Below the pieces are notes generated by a model. It worked only from the letters and a program-made list of their open reading frames with translations, had not been told where the DNA came from and ran no database searches. Made by a program: the position numbers and the translations under genes. Positions 23,410 through 34,565 of a DNA stretch of 64,000 nucleotides are shown one piece after another (within the stretch, counting starts at the first letter, position 1; each line of letters opens with the position of its first letter). The DNA is from Theropithecus gelada (taxonomy: Eukaryota; Chordata; Mammalia; Primates; Cercopithecidae), in contig NC_037689.1 in the NCBI RefSeq assembly GCF_003255815.1, positions 28,127,527 through 28,191,526 of the forward strand, given 5' to 3'.

Positions 23410-24055
23410 TGTAATGGCTAGAATTTGAAAATATGGCAATACTAAATGTTGGAGAAAATGTAGAGCAACTGGAAATCACACTCACGTCTGCTGGAAATGA
23501 AAATTGGGCAGCTACTTTGGAAAAACTGGTAGCTTACACAAAAATTAAACATACAACTACTTGTGACACAGCAGTTCCATGCCCAGAAAAATTAGCTACA
23601 TATATTCACCCAAACAGATACATTAGCTCCCAAAAAACTCCAAAGCTAGTCAAATGTCCACCGATATCAATATGGACAAACAGTTTATGCTATATTCATA
23701 CAAGGAAATACCCTGCAGTAATAGGAAAATACAAACTACAACTACACAAAAAATATGAATAAATTCCTAAACAATGTTACCTAAAAGCCACCAGGAACAA
23801 AAGGTTACATGCTGTCCTGTTTTCTTTAAATAGGTTCACAACATAGGCAAAACTAATCAAGGTTGCTAAAATCAGGCTTGTGCCTGTGCTTGGAATGGGT
23901 GGTAACTCTAAGAGGCTGAGGGTAAGTTACTGGGTGCTGGAAATGTCCAGTTTCTTCATCTGAATGTTGGTGACATGAATTTTCTATTCAGGCAAATTCG
24001 TCAAGCTGCACATGTTGGTCTTTGTATTTTTCTCAATGTACATGATACGCCAGTC
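23410..24055 (+). mobile_element. Old L1 (L1M type) 3' part
   Basis: The decayed ORF2 end and 3' UTR show 'ggagaaaatgtagagcaact', 'cagcagttccatgcccagaa' and 'aaagctagtcaaatgtccac', and later 'tgttggtgacatgaattttc'. A 109-codon frame at 23433-23762 is what remains of the ORF2-end region and is not functional. Confidence 0.75.
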
Positions 24056-25314
24056 AAAAGTTTCAGAAGCCCAAAAGAGAGAGGATAAAGTATTTTGGAG
24101 AGAGGAAGACAATTTATAAAGTGGATACACAGATGGAGATTGCCTTTGCTGAACATATTTTACATGGAAGAGTGAAGAGAATAAAAGAAAAACGCAGAGT
24201 TCATGTAGAACTTCTTTTTTTAAGGTAGTTTATTTGTATTTCTATTTTATCTAGAGTGCTTTTGTCATTGACAAATAAAAATTGTATATGCTTACCATGT
24301 TCTTCAAACTACATGAGAAAAAGGTAAATGTTGGAGTGTTTTATCTTCATGTGCAAAGGCAATATTTCAGATAAAATACAAACTTTATTAAGACTTTAAT
24401 TTGAGGCCATCTAGAAAACAATTTGAGTCTGTCTCGACGATCTTTTCCCAGCCCCTCAATGCGTCCTTCTCATAGCATGTAATAATGCATTGAATATATG
24501 TCTCAGTTACTAGAAAAAAAACATATAACAACCTCTCTGGTTTGGTTTTATGCTTATTTCTATCTCCATGGTTGTTTTGACCTCTCTTTCTCTTATCGCA
24601 CTTGCCTTCTGAATCTTTTTCTAATTTTCTTCTTGTCCTGAGAGCTTCCAAATCCTCGAGACAGGTGAAAGTGTTCCTCCAGTTTGCATCCACCACCACA
24701 GGCTTTATGCCTCCTCTTCTTGTCTCCCTAGAGAAGCCACAGACTCTTGCAGGACATCCTCACCAAAGCTGTTACCCATTGCCTGGTACATAGACAATAC
24801 CCAAAATTGTGCTGAGTTAATAGAAGATTTAAAAGTCAAACAATAGGTTGGCAAATTGTGCAGAGTGAAGAAGCATGTCTCTTTTTAAACAGAGAGACTG
24901 CATACCAGCTTTGTGAACCAAATAGAATTTATTGCATTTATTTTAATCCTCATGCTGGGGACCGAGGTTAGCATATGCAGAAACTCACCAGGCTTGTACC
25001 TGCTCTTTGTCAAGCGGGTCCTACCTCATAAGGGTGAGACCCATGTCCTATAGGGCCCCAGCTCAAAGGACTCATGCTTGGTTTAATGCTCTGCTAATGT
25101 GGTCTTGAAGTCCTTAATTTATAAACACTGGGCCACTCATTTTCACTTTTCCTGAACCCCACAAATTGTGTAGCCTGTCCTGTTCATCACAAATAGAAAA
25201 ATATGTTGCCAAGCAACATGAGAAAATCTAGATGCCAATTCATTTTCCTAAAGACAAGATCTAAAGCAGAAGGACAGGTTCACTTTATTTATTTATGTAT
25301 TTATTTATTTTTTA
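24056..25314. other. No gene assigned
   Basis: A minus-strand open frame at 24388-24699 (103 codons) has a charged stretch (KRKRGQNNHGDRNKHK). I recognise no family and see no exon context. Other sequence is unassigned. Confidence 0.4.
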
Positions 25315-25600
25315 TTTGAGACAGAGTCCCACTCTGTTGCACAAGCTGGAGTGCAGTGGCAGGATCTCTGCTCACTGCAATCTCCACCTCCTGGGTTCAA
25401 GCGATTCTCCTGTTTCAGCCTCCCGAGTAGCTGGAATTTGTAATCCAGCTACCATGCCCAGGTAATTTTTGTATTTTTTAGTAGAGACAGGATTTCACCA
25501 TGTTGGCTAGGCTGGTCTCAAACTCCTGACCTCAGGTGATCCCCTACCTCGGCCTCCCAAAGTACTGGGATTACAGGTGTGAGCCACTGCACCCTGCCCA
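25315..25600 (-). mobile_element. Alu element (AluS-like)
   Basis: It reads 'ttgagacagagtcccactct' through 'cctcccaaagtactgggatt' to 'gccactgcaccctgccc'. It is full length and reversed, preceded by a TTTA-rich tail at 25283-25314. Confidence 0.95.
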
Positions 25601-25672
25601 AATTCACTTTAGAATGGACATTTTTTTCAACTTATAGCATAGTAACGTAGCATTCAGGACTATTGATATTTC

Positions 25673-25677
25673 ACTAT

Positions 25678-25708
<31 letters not shown>

Positions 25709-25711
25709 TTG
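25673..25711. repeat. (ATTT)n tract
   Basis: About nine TTTA/ATTT units directly before an Alu monomer, that is, in the position of that element's reversed A-rich tail. Microsatellites commonly grow from Alu tails. Confidence 0.92.
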
Positions 25712-25857
25712 AAAGAAGGTCTTGCTCTGTAACCCAGGCTGGAGTGCAGTGCCACAATCATAGGTCACTGATCCCTCGACCTCCTGGGCTCAAGTGATCT
25801 TCCTGCCCAAGCCTGCCAAAGCACTGGGATTATAGCCAAGCACAACTGCATCTAGTC
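25712..25857 (-). mobile_element. Alu monomer or half-length AluJ
   Basis: One arm only: 'ggtcttgctctgtaacccag', 'gctggagtgcagtgccacaa' and 'gccaaagcactgggattata'. It is short and diverged, matching a free monomer or a truncated AluJ. Confidence 0.85.
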
Positions 25858-26305
25858 TCTGACATTCCACAATTTAATATTTCACACTTGTCGTACAAAG
25901 ACCCCCTAAGCACATTTTGAAACAAAAAAAAAAATCTCAAAAATGTGTTGTCTGCCACCAAGCACTAAAAAGGACATCATTCAGCCCACTGCCTCTTTAT
26001 AGGACCAACAAAGAGGGTATCTAGGCAAATATTACATTTGCTATCTCACAACAGGAATTACATAGCTCAGAGCCAGAACCTTGTCGACATGTAATCATCT
26101 AGTAGTCACTACCTAAAATTTAAACTAATTTGCTCTGCCTTCAAACTTGATGGGTGAGACAATCCTACTCCAAATAATCTGAGTCACAAGATAGTAAGTC
26201 AAACTCATACAGAAAAAAAGAAATCATATACATTTCAAGTATATTTAGAATCTTTAAACAATAGTACATGGTGTATTTTATATTACGTCTACACAGATTG
26301 TACTT
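25858..26305. other. No recognisable feature
   Basis: Unassigned sequence with an A run at 25925-25935. Confidence 0.4.
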
Positions 26306-26568
26306 TATTTTTTTATTAGAGATGCAGTCTCGCTCTGCCACCCAAGCTGGAGTGTGGTGGCGTGATCTCAGTTCACTGCAACCTTTGCTTCCCAATTAGC
26401 TGGGATTACAGGTGCCCACCACCATGCCCAGATAAGTTTTGTGTTTTTAGTAGATACAGGGTTTCAACATGTTGGCCAGGCTGATCTTCAACTCCTTACC
26501 TCAAGTGATCCACCTGCCTCGGCCTCCCAAGTGCTCGGATTACAGGTACGAACTACCACGCCCAACCT
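26306..26568 (-). mobile_element. Alu element with internal deletion
   Basis: A reversed Alu from 'tagagatgcagtctcgctct' to 'aactaccacgcccaacc'. About 30 bases that normally lie between 'gcaacctttgcttccc' and 'agctgggattacagg' are missing, which removes part of the second arm. Confidence 0.93.
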
Positions 26569-27048
26569 GTACTTTATATTTTAGTTGAAGAGTAAATGTT
26601 TCCATTTATCTTGAAAATGGCAGTGTGTGAGTTTTAAATAAAATAAGAAAACCTACAAGCACATTAAATCTAATTTTATTTGTGCCAGCCCCTCAGGTTT
26701 TTGTGACATTCAGTGTCATTTTATAATGAGCTGCTCAGAAAACATTGTTACACTCTCCATCTTTCAAGGTTCTCCCATCACCTAAAGAACCAGTATGAAG
26801 GTCTGAAAATTGCTTATGATTTAGTCAGCTTTGTATCTTTCTTCTATGTTTCTTTTTCTTTCTATATTTCACTGGATACCACTCACTCAGGAAAGACTTG
26901 CTCTATTATAACCTTTAAGACCAATGGTAAACTTAAGAATTGGATACTGAAATATCCGATTTAAAAATAAATTTTAAAATTTAACATTTATTGTAATTTT
27001 CTCACTTTCTTTACTTTTGCTTAGCTATAACAGAGACAGTTTGCTGGG
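26569..27048. other. No recognisable feature
   Basis: A+T-rich DNA with an 83-codon frame at 26713-26964 of random appearance. Confidence 0.4.
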
Positions 27049-27446
27049 TGTATAAGTCTGTTCTCACACTGCTATAAAGAATTGCCTGAGACTGGGTAAT
27101 TTATAAAGAAAAGAGGTTTTATTGGCTCACAGTTCCACAGGCCTTACAGGAAGCATGGCTGGGGAGGCCTCAGGAAACTTACAAGTGTGGCAGAAGGCGA
27201 AGGGGAAGCAGGCACATTTTACATGTCCAGAGCAGGAGGAAGAGAGAGTGATGGGGGAGGTGCCACACACTTTTAAACAACCCAATCTCGTGAGAAATCC
27301 GTCATGAAACAGCACTAGGGGGATGGAGCTAAACCATTAGAAACCACCCCCATGATCCAATCACCTCCTACCAGGCCCCACCTCCAACACTGGGAATTAC
27401 AATGCAACATGAAATCTGGTTAGGGACATAGAGTCAAACAAAATCA
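27049..27446 (-). mobile_element. MST-type solo LTR
   Basis: It runs from TGTATAAGTCTGTTCTCACA to ...AAACAAAATCA. Key segments are 'gcctgagactgggtaattta' and an extra 'ccacaggccttacaggaagc' stretch typical of MST LTRs rather than THE1. The flanks CTGGG and GTTGG may be a decayed 5-bp duplication. The short frames on both strands around 27122-27315 are LTR shadows. Confidence 0.9.
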
Positions 27447-29164
27447 GTTGGAGACAGATGTAACCTCTGTGTTGCTCAATAGCAGTAGCACCTATGAATT
27501 GCTTTAAGTATTTGGTCATTTCTAACTGTATAAACAGAAACGTGTATTATTCCCATAAATTTAACACAAGGCAGTATCCATAATGCCCCTCAAGCTTTGG
27601 GCATGAAGATATGGTCTCCTCTCTTTTTTCTTCCTCTTATTAAAAGAAAGCTTTTGTTTACTGGTTAAGTGGTTCAGATTTATTTAAAGCAATATGTTGG
27701 GTGTTTATTTCTCAGTGGCAGGAACCTTGGCCAGATGTCCATTTGAAGTGTATTTCAGTTTGGTAAGGTCCATAACTCACTCCTTCAGATTGTTATGGTT
27801 TAGATGTATGGATGTCCAAGGCTGATAAATCCACTAATTGTAAGAGAGATTTCTATAAGATTGATTTTTCACACTGTACTTCATGTTCTATGGTATCAAT
27901 GACAAATTGCAAAATCTCCTGTCTTTCTTCCCTGTGGGTCTATTTCAGAAATAGTGCAATAAACACTAGATGACGAGACATGAAACTTTTGCTGAAACCA
28001 TACTGTGTGAAGTTTTCTGTTATTCAGGAAGAATACAAGTAAACCCTGTCACATCAGTAAAACTTAGGAGTGTCATAGCATGCATTCAATTGAGTATTGT
28101 GTAGAAGCTAATGATTGTACTTTTTATTTTTCTGAATAATATAAAGAAACTCCAACAATTCTTGCATTCAGACTTTATGTCTCAATTTGGAAGAGATTGA
28201 GCTATGCTCTGCATTGGGAAGGTTTGAATTGCTCTCATTCATTTGTTGTTAGTTTTTTTTTTTTTTTTTTTCTTGAAATAATAGGATAAATGCACATGGC
28301 AGGAATAAGTGGAGAATTATTTCACAAGGGTGACATCTATGGCTTATTCACAACTTCTAGTTGCTTCTTAAAACATAGATTAACAGACCTCGTCCCTAAG
28401 GCTTCTGACTCAGTAGGTCCAACGTGGTGCCTGAGAAGTTGAATATCTGAGAAGTACCAGGTAACATGACTGATGGCAGAGGACTGAGCAGAATCACCTT
28501 TCCATCACCTTTTCTAGTGTAGCCAGACTTCCACCTAGTACAGCATGTCTCCTTGCTCATTGTGAATCTGTTTCATCTCATATGTTTCTTGAATGCTTGG
28601 TATTTCTTGGGAGCCAGATCATCTCAATAATTCAGAATCTTGATCAGGACCAGTGGCTGAAATTTCTCAGTCTGGTCACATAAAACATCTTCGTGACCCA
28701 GGCAGAGAAGACAGAATCTCATTGCAAGATCTAGCAATTCCCAAAGGGGTGGGAGCAGGGGACTAAGGGGATTATTGCCACCCTTTGGACCTGCCCTTTG
28801 CATTGTAATTCACAGAGGCAGCAGATTCTTTCCATTGTGTGTGATCAGAGGATGCAGGAACTACCCACTTTCTGGACCCAACACTAAGAGTCTCCTCCTA
28901 CCATTTTAGATGTTTCTCTTTCCCTCATGAACTTTTCCCCTTAAATTTTTGGAACTGTTTCTCCTCTGCTCAGAGCTCTGTGGTGTGTGGGAGAAACAGT
29001 GCACTCCTTATGCTATGGTAAGTAATATTATTTGGCCCTGGACAAAGTCCTCTTGCTTTGGGGTTTTCAGGTCTTTCATAAATTTTATGAAGCTTTCTTC
29101 TTCTTTGTTTGCTTCTGTGGTTCCTGGTCCAAAGTTTCTCCTTAGACCTACACTGAAATTTGGA
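27447..29164. other. No gene; mostly unassigned, one MER5-like fragment
   Basis: Apart from a probable MER5 piece at 28370-28470 and a T run at 28252-28271, I see nothing. The start of a 266-codon open frame lies at 28949, but its body is the CTAT microsatellite. Confidence 0.4.
28370..28470 (-). mobile_element. MER5-like hAT fragment (tentative)
   Basis: The phrase 'ttctgactcagtaggtccaa' with following 'tgcctgagaagttgaatatc' fits the central part of MER5. The ends are missing and divergence is high. Confidence 0.45.
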
Positions 29165-29248
29165 GTCTATCTGTCTGTCTGTCTGTCTACCTACCTACCT
29201 ACCTACCTCTCCACCCATCATATCTGCCTATCTATCATCTATCTATCC

Positions 29249-29326
<78 letters not shown>

Positions 29327-29540
29327 TTCTATTTCTATCATCTATTCTGTCTACCTATAACTATCGTCTATTCTATTTATGCATCATCTCTATCATCTCT
29401 ATCTGTTATCTATTTATCTACCTATCTATCTACTATCTCTCTTTATCCATTCTATATATATATATCTCTCTCTATCTATCTATCATCTATCTATCTATCA
29501 TCTATGTATCCTATCTATATCTATCTATCTATCATTCATT
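29165..29540 (+). repeat. Compound tetranucleotide tract: CTGT, CTAC, CTAT
   Basis: (CTGT)4 at 29171-29186, (CTAC)5 at 29187-29206, then mixed CTAT, and nineteen perfect CTAT units at 29251-29326. Imperfect CTAT/ATCT continues to about 29540. This array creates the long open frame at 28949-29749 whose product would be Tyr-Leu-Ser-Ile repeats. It is not a gene. Confidence 0.97.
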
Positions 29541-29989
29541 CATCTTTTTTCCATTACTCTCATCCATTTTTCCACTGCTTTGTCTTGGCATTCCTTCTCA
29601 CATTTGTTTTTATTTCAATAATTCAACTTTCTTTAGTATCCACTCTGCTGTTTATTGTCTCCTTGGTTGTTTTCATTGAGTTTCTCTGTTTTGTCTCCAT
29701 CCATGAGTGTCTGATTTCAAATTACCTGTCTTCCTTTTCTTGTGTATAGATGTGCTTTCATCCTGAATTGTGCATGTGTATGTTCATGCATGTGTTAATG
29801 GACCAGAAATCTTCAAATAACTTCTCCTGATTCTTTTCATAAGTTCTAGTATATAGATACCATATTTGGTGTGAGACAAGTTACTTCATTTCCATTTTTG
29901 TTTGGTTATGAAAGGAGAATTTGAGTGAGTCAATGGGGCTTAGACGTCCAAACTTATATTGATATCCAAACTTAAAATACTATAATGAG
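29541..29989. other. No recognisable feature
   Basis: Unassigned T-rich sequence. Confidence 0.4.
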
Positions 29990-30560
29990 GATTGGACCAC
30001 GTATACTCTTTTATATCCTAGTTTTTTCATGTAATATATAGTATGTGTTTTCTTTCTGTGGCCCCACTACTTATCATCATATGTATATGCTGTATAGTCA
30101 ATTGACATATTATCACATATTTAGACAATTTACATATTATCACATGTTACTTAGTCAATTTACATATTATCACTTATTTAGATTGCTTCTTATTATAGGT
30201 ATTATAAAAATATGACTATGACTATCCAGGTAGTAAGATAAATCTCTTACTACAAGTCTGACAGTTTCTGTATGAAATATTTCTAAAGATGGGGTTACTT
30301 GGTCAAAGACAAAGACTCAATTTCAATACCCTAATTGCTTTAAAGGAACATTCTAGAATATTCTCAGTCCTGCCAGGAGTGTATGATATACCAGTTTCCT
30401 AGATAAAAATATGTTTATACTTTTCTTACTGTAATGCACGTGGTTGTTTCTCATCGTTAAGAGCCATCTACTTTTTCTTTTCTAATCTGTATCCCTTGGG
30501 TATTATTTTGTTCTAGTGTTAGATATTTTTCACCTATTAGTTAATAAGTGCTTTTATAAG
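29990..30560 (-). mobile_element. Old L1-like 3' UTR (tentative)
   Basis: Phrases such as 'gatggggttacttggtcaaa' and 'ctgccaggagtgtatgatat' follow the order seen in antisense 3' UTRs of old L1M elements. Divergence is high and the limits are approximate. Confidence 0.45.
30097..30180 (+). repeat. Short tandem triplicate, roughly 27-33 bp
   Basis: The phrase 'caatttacatattatcacat' occurs three times with small changes and different spacers (about 30099, 30125 and 30157). Confidence 0.7.
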
Positions 30561-31254
30561 ATGATAAACTCCATTATCATGTCTACTTTTGTATCGGCTA
30601 CAACTTTTTTTATTTTGTGGAGTAGTATTTCTAATAAATTTGTTTGGAATATTCTATCATCTGAAACTGGTCAAATCAATTATAATTGAACTATCATGAC
30701 CTGTAAGGACCTCATATTGGTTTCTGACTTATAATTCTTGCTGTTCCTTTTAGAAATAACTCTTCGTATAAAAATATGATTGTGTTTATGACCATCACAG
30801 CTATATTTTGGCAATGAGAAACCTCCCATATTTCTATCTTGTATCATTTATTTGACCTATTTTTAGAGTCAAAAAGGAAAAAAAAAGTGTAAAGATTGAC
30901 TTAAGAAATGACTTCATTATATTTTATATGTGTCTGTGTGACATACCTTGCAATGACGTGAGTTCTTGTAGATGGCTAAGCATGGCTTTTGTTGCCTGTA
31001 TTAACTTATTTGTTTGTTTGTTTACTTAAGAAGGCCTGCCTGCTTTGGTATTATTTTCTCACAGCCTTCTACTTATTTGATTTGTATTGAGTTAAGTGGT
31101 TTTTGATGTGCTACATATTTTCTGTTCTATTTAGGATTGATTAGAAGAGTTTAGGTAACACACAAAGTTCAAATCAGCTAGAGTATAAAAGAGTACTTCC
31201 CAATGTAGGTTTCCAGGACTAAAATTCTTGAGATCAAATAAATTTGAGAAACAG
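30561..31254. other. No recognisable feature
   Basis: T-rich sequence. A (TTTG)4 run lies near 31008-31023. Confidence 0.4.
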
Positions 31255-31605
31255 TAAAATAGTTTGGAAATTTGAGTCCCCCCAAAATTCGTATCTTGAA
31301 ATCCTAAGACTAGTATTAAGAGGTAGGGCCCTTGGGAGGTGATTAGGTCATGAGGGTGGTACACTTATCATTGGAATTAGTGCCCTTATAAGAAGAGATT
31401 CAAGAGCTAGTTCACTCTTTGCACCACGTGAGGACACAGCGAGAAGATAGCTGCCTATAACCAAGAAGAGCGCTCTCACCAAGAACTCACCCATGCTGGC
31501 ACTCTGACCTCAGACTTATAGCCTCCAGAACTGTGAGAAATAAACGTTATTTCAGCCGCTCAGTTTGTAGTATTTTATTATAGCAGTTCTGAATGAACTA
31601 AGACA
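31255..31605 (+). mobile_element. MLT1-type solo LTR
   Basis: It has the landmarks in order: 'gtccccccaaaattcgtatc', 'gggaggtgattaggtcatga', 'cacgtgaggacacagcgaga', 'agcctccagaactgtgagaa', 'ataaacg' (polyadenylation region) and the end '...gaactaagaca'. It is nearly complete and forward. Confidence 0.92.
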
Positions 31606-32569
31606 ATCCTTCATTCTGGAAGTCTTCCCATGTAGACGTTTGCGATGATCATTAGCATATCAAAGTTCTTGGCACCTGTTGGTGAAGGAGCCTATTTTAT
31701 TTGCATGTGAAGCTCTTGTATGCTGTATGCATCATGTGTATGTGAATGTGTGCATGTAAAACACCTACTAAACTCATGAGAGATCATCAGCATCCATACA
31801 ACATTTGGAGAAATGCTTTTCTGTACTGTAGTCACCCAATATGCTCAAACTTTCCCTCATGCTTCACTAAGAAAAAAGCAAGATATATTAAATGTCTACC
31901 CCCCAAGAAAAGCAAGATGTATTAAAATATATATATCGCAGTAGCTTTTGTTGCAATATCAAAAGTTCTCATTTTTCACTGTGTTCAGGTTGCACTGCTT
32001 TATATTACCATAAGGCTTGCACATCTTAACAATGAATAATTTCATCAATAATCCTACAAGTTCCTGATGGAAGAGAATGAGTTTCATGAGAAGGGTATAT
32101 TTTTCCTTCTGCAAGAATGGCATTTCTTCGCACCTGAAAATCAACTTGTAATCGGACACCACCCGTGATAGTTTTTAATACTTTCATCCTTCAAAAGGAA
32201 AAGTTTAATGAGAAAAATAAGGCAGAAGTCTTTAACTCACCCAGGTGCTATTTATTACTTATGTTTTTTAACCTTAAGGCAATTTTCTCAGCAATTTCAT
32301 TTCCAGCATGTCATTAGAAAGATGATCTTATCACAGCCTCAATTCCATTATGCATAGGATTCTTGCAACAGGCACCAGCAGGTGTGCCTAGAGAGTGGTG
32401 CAGAGGAACCTAAACTATTCAGCAAAAACCTACAGGAAGAGTTGAGTGTTAACAGAAAACTCATTATGCCCTAATACTGAGAAATTACCATTTTAGAAAA
32501 GCAACAAAGAAGCTCTTTTAAATCAGATTGTGCTTTGGAGCATGGTTGGATGCAAAGGTCAACTAGAGC
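31606..32569. other. No recognisable feature
   Basis: Includes a direct near-repeat 'agcaagatatattaaatgtc' and 'agcaagatgtattaaaat' (31877-31931). Confidence 0.4.
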
Positions 32570-32727
32570 AGCGTTCTCCAAATTTAGCAGGCATTTGTAA
32601 TTACCTGAACGGCCCCACTTCCCAAGGTCCTGATTCCTTTAGGTCAAGGGCAGGACCCTAGAATCTGTATTTCTAACAAGTTTGCAGCTGAGGCTGATGC
32701 TGCTGACCACATTTTGAGAACCCCCAA
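32570..32727 (+). mobile_element. MER5A (hAT-Charlie DNA transposon)
   Basis: It starts 'cagcgttctccaaatttagc' and ends 'ccacattttgagaaccccca'. The middle carries 'ggaccctagaatctgtattt' and 'acaagtttgcagctgaggct', matching MER5A order. It is about 158 bases, close to full length (around 190). Confidence 0.85.
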
Positions 32728-34289
32728 AGCAGTGAATTCTTACGGCTCCTCAAAGAGGTAGGATCTACCCCTGATGTGCTAAATTTCTTTCCTCTCTGAA
32801 GTTTTCAAGTCATGATTTGAGTGGGGCAGAAATCTCCCATAGACCTACAGAATTATGTATCTTAATGTGCCTGTAGTTCTTTTGCACATGAATGTTTGGT
32901 TATTGCCCCCTTCAATAACCTAGTGGTCTTAATCGTTGCTTTCACAATGCTGACATTTTATCTTACAGGAGGAATATTCTATGGTGCTTTTATAGAGTCT
33001 CCGTGTTTGAGGAACCCTTTGTCATTCAGACTTGCAAGGTTACTTTTGCTGTTGCACAACACGGGAAATTCACAAGAGTGGCTGGAACCCTCTTCTCCAT
33101 GAATATTTTCCTTCCTGGTGTTTTCTGCACTTTTATAACAAACTGTCACGCTGTCTGCATCCCATTTAAAAACGTGATCCACAAATCATTTTCATTTTCA
33201 GCTTCATGAGTTCCATAATGATGGGCTCACCTTCCTGCTTATTAGCCGTTCTCTCTTCTCAGAATAGTGATATTTTGTAAATTTTTTCCTACAAAAATTC
33301 TAATGGGAGGTTTACATTTCTTCTTGACTTTCTTTGTATTGCTTCCCTATAATGTATAGGGAAGAGCCAGAAAATTGGCTCTTCCTTTAGAGCCAGAAAA
33401 TTGCATGAACAGCAATGAATCATTTTTCAAGACTTTACAAGAAATACATCAATCTTTTATTTTACAGATAGCTTTGCTGAGATTTTAAAACTACCCTTAA
33501 GAAACCACGAAGAGAAGAGGTCTTATCTTTCCAAGTCTTTTTTTATTTCTTCCCAGGTTCTTCGAATGGCTCCTTATTGACTGGTTTCTAGGAAAATTCC
33601 TTCTCGAAGAGTCCTCTTTTTTACATATTCACCATCCTTCTTAATTGACTCTCTCTTCACGTTCTCCCTCTGAAACACTTAAGAGCCCGAACTACTCAGC
33701 TTATTCATTTTCCCTCCAAAAGGCCACTAAAACACAAGGTTTTCTCCTGACAATTCTCTGCAAACATTAATATAATACTACCAATGCTTTCATGAACACA
33801 GTTCTTCATATTTTTAAAGTACTATTAAATATTTTTATCTTAGGACAATGCCAAGAAATCTAGACTTGATTCACAGTCGACTTTTCTTTTAAACATAAAA
33901 CTCATTAAAGCTAATTCTTTTTATCTCCTTTACCACCACAGTATTTTATTTTTCCAAGTGGATTAGGTCTAATAATATAGAGTCAAAACTAATGGCTATT
34001 CCACCAGAAGATGTCTTTATTAAGAGGTATCTTTGGAAATGTTCATTAGTAACCCAACCTAAAGCTCTATTTTGTCTTCTTAACTTGGAATTGTTGATGC
34101 CTTTGTAGTATGTCCCAATTTTTAAATTTTTGCTAATATCAGCTTTTCTCATTTTTATTCAGACTTCAGGTGCAATAATGCCATTTTATTTTTCATATTG
34201 GAAAGCCTTGCATATTTGATAATTGAGTATATGAATCTTTCCAATTAACTAGAATGTGGATTCTAATAAAAATAAATTAATTTTTATTT
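32728..34289. other. No gene; unassigned DNA with a small hairpin at 33361
   Basis: Overlapping short frames on both strands at 32896-33209 are not supported by any family. Otherwise nothing is recognised. Confidence 0.4.
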
Positions 34290-34565
34290 TATTTTAAATC
34301 AATTGATTTATTTTTATTGACATATAATAGTTGTACATATTTTGGGGGTACAAGTGATATTTTGGTACCTGTATACAATGTATAATGATCAAGTTAGGGT
34401 GATTGGGGTATCCATCACCTCAAACATTTATCTTTTCTTTGTGTTGGGAGCATTCTAATTCTAGTTATTTTGAAATATACAATAAATTATTATTAACTGC
34501 AATCCTTCTACCATACTATCAAACAGTAGAACTTATTCCTTCTTTCTAACTAGTACAATTTTTAG
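34290..34565 (-). mobile_element. L1 3' UTR fragment (L1M/L1PB type)
   Basis: The reverse of the same L1 3' UTR seen forward at 13510-13620: 'catataatagttgtacatat', 'tatccatcacctcaaacatt' and 'tacaataaattattattaac'. Coding sequence is absent. Confidence 0.85.

Noticed and set aside
24388..24699. Charged 103-codon minus-strand frame as a possible exon
   Set aside because: No family match comes to mind, and I see no conserved context or clear flanking splice signals. It stays unassigned.
28949..29749. 266-codon open frame, longest in the window
   Set aside because: Its centre is the CTAT/CTGT microsatellite, giving Tyr-Leu-Ser-Ile repeats in every frame. No gene context.
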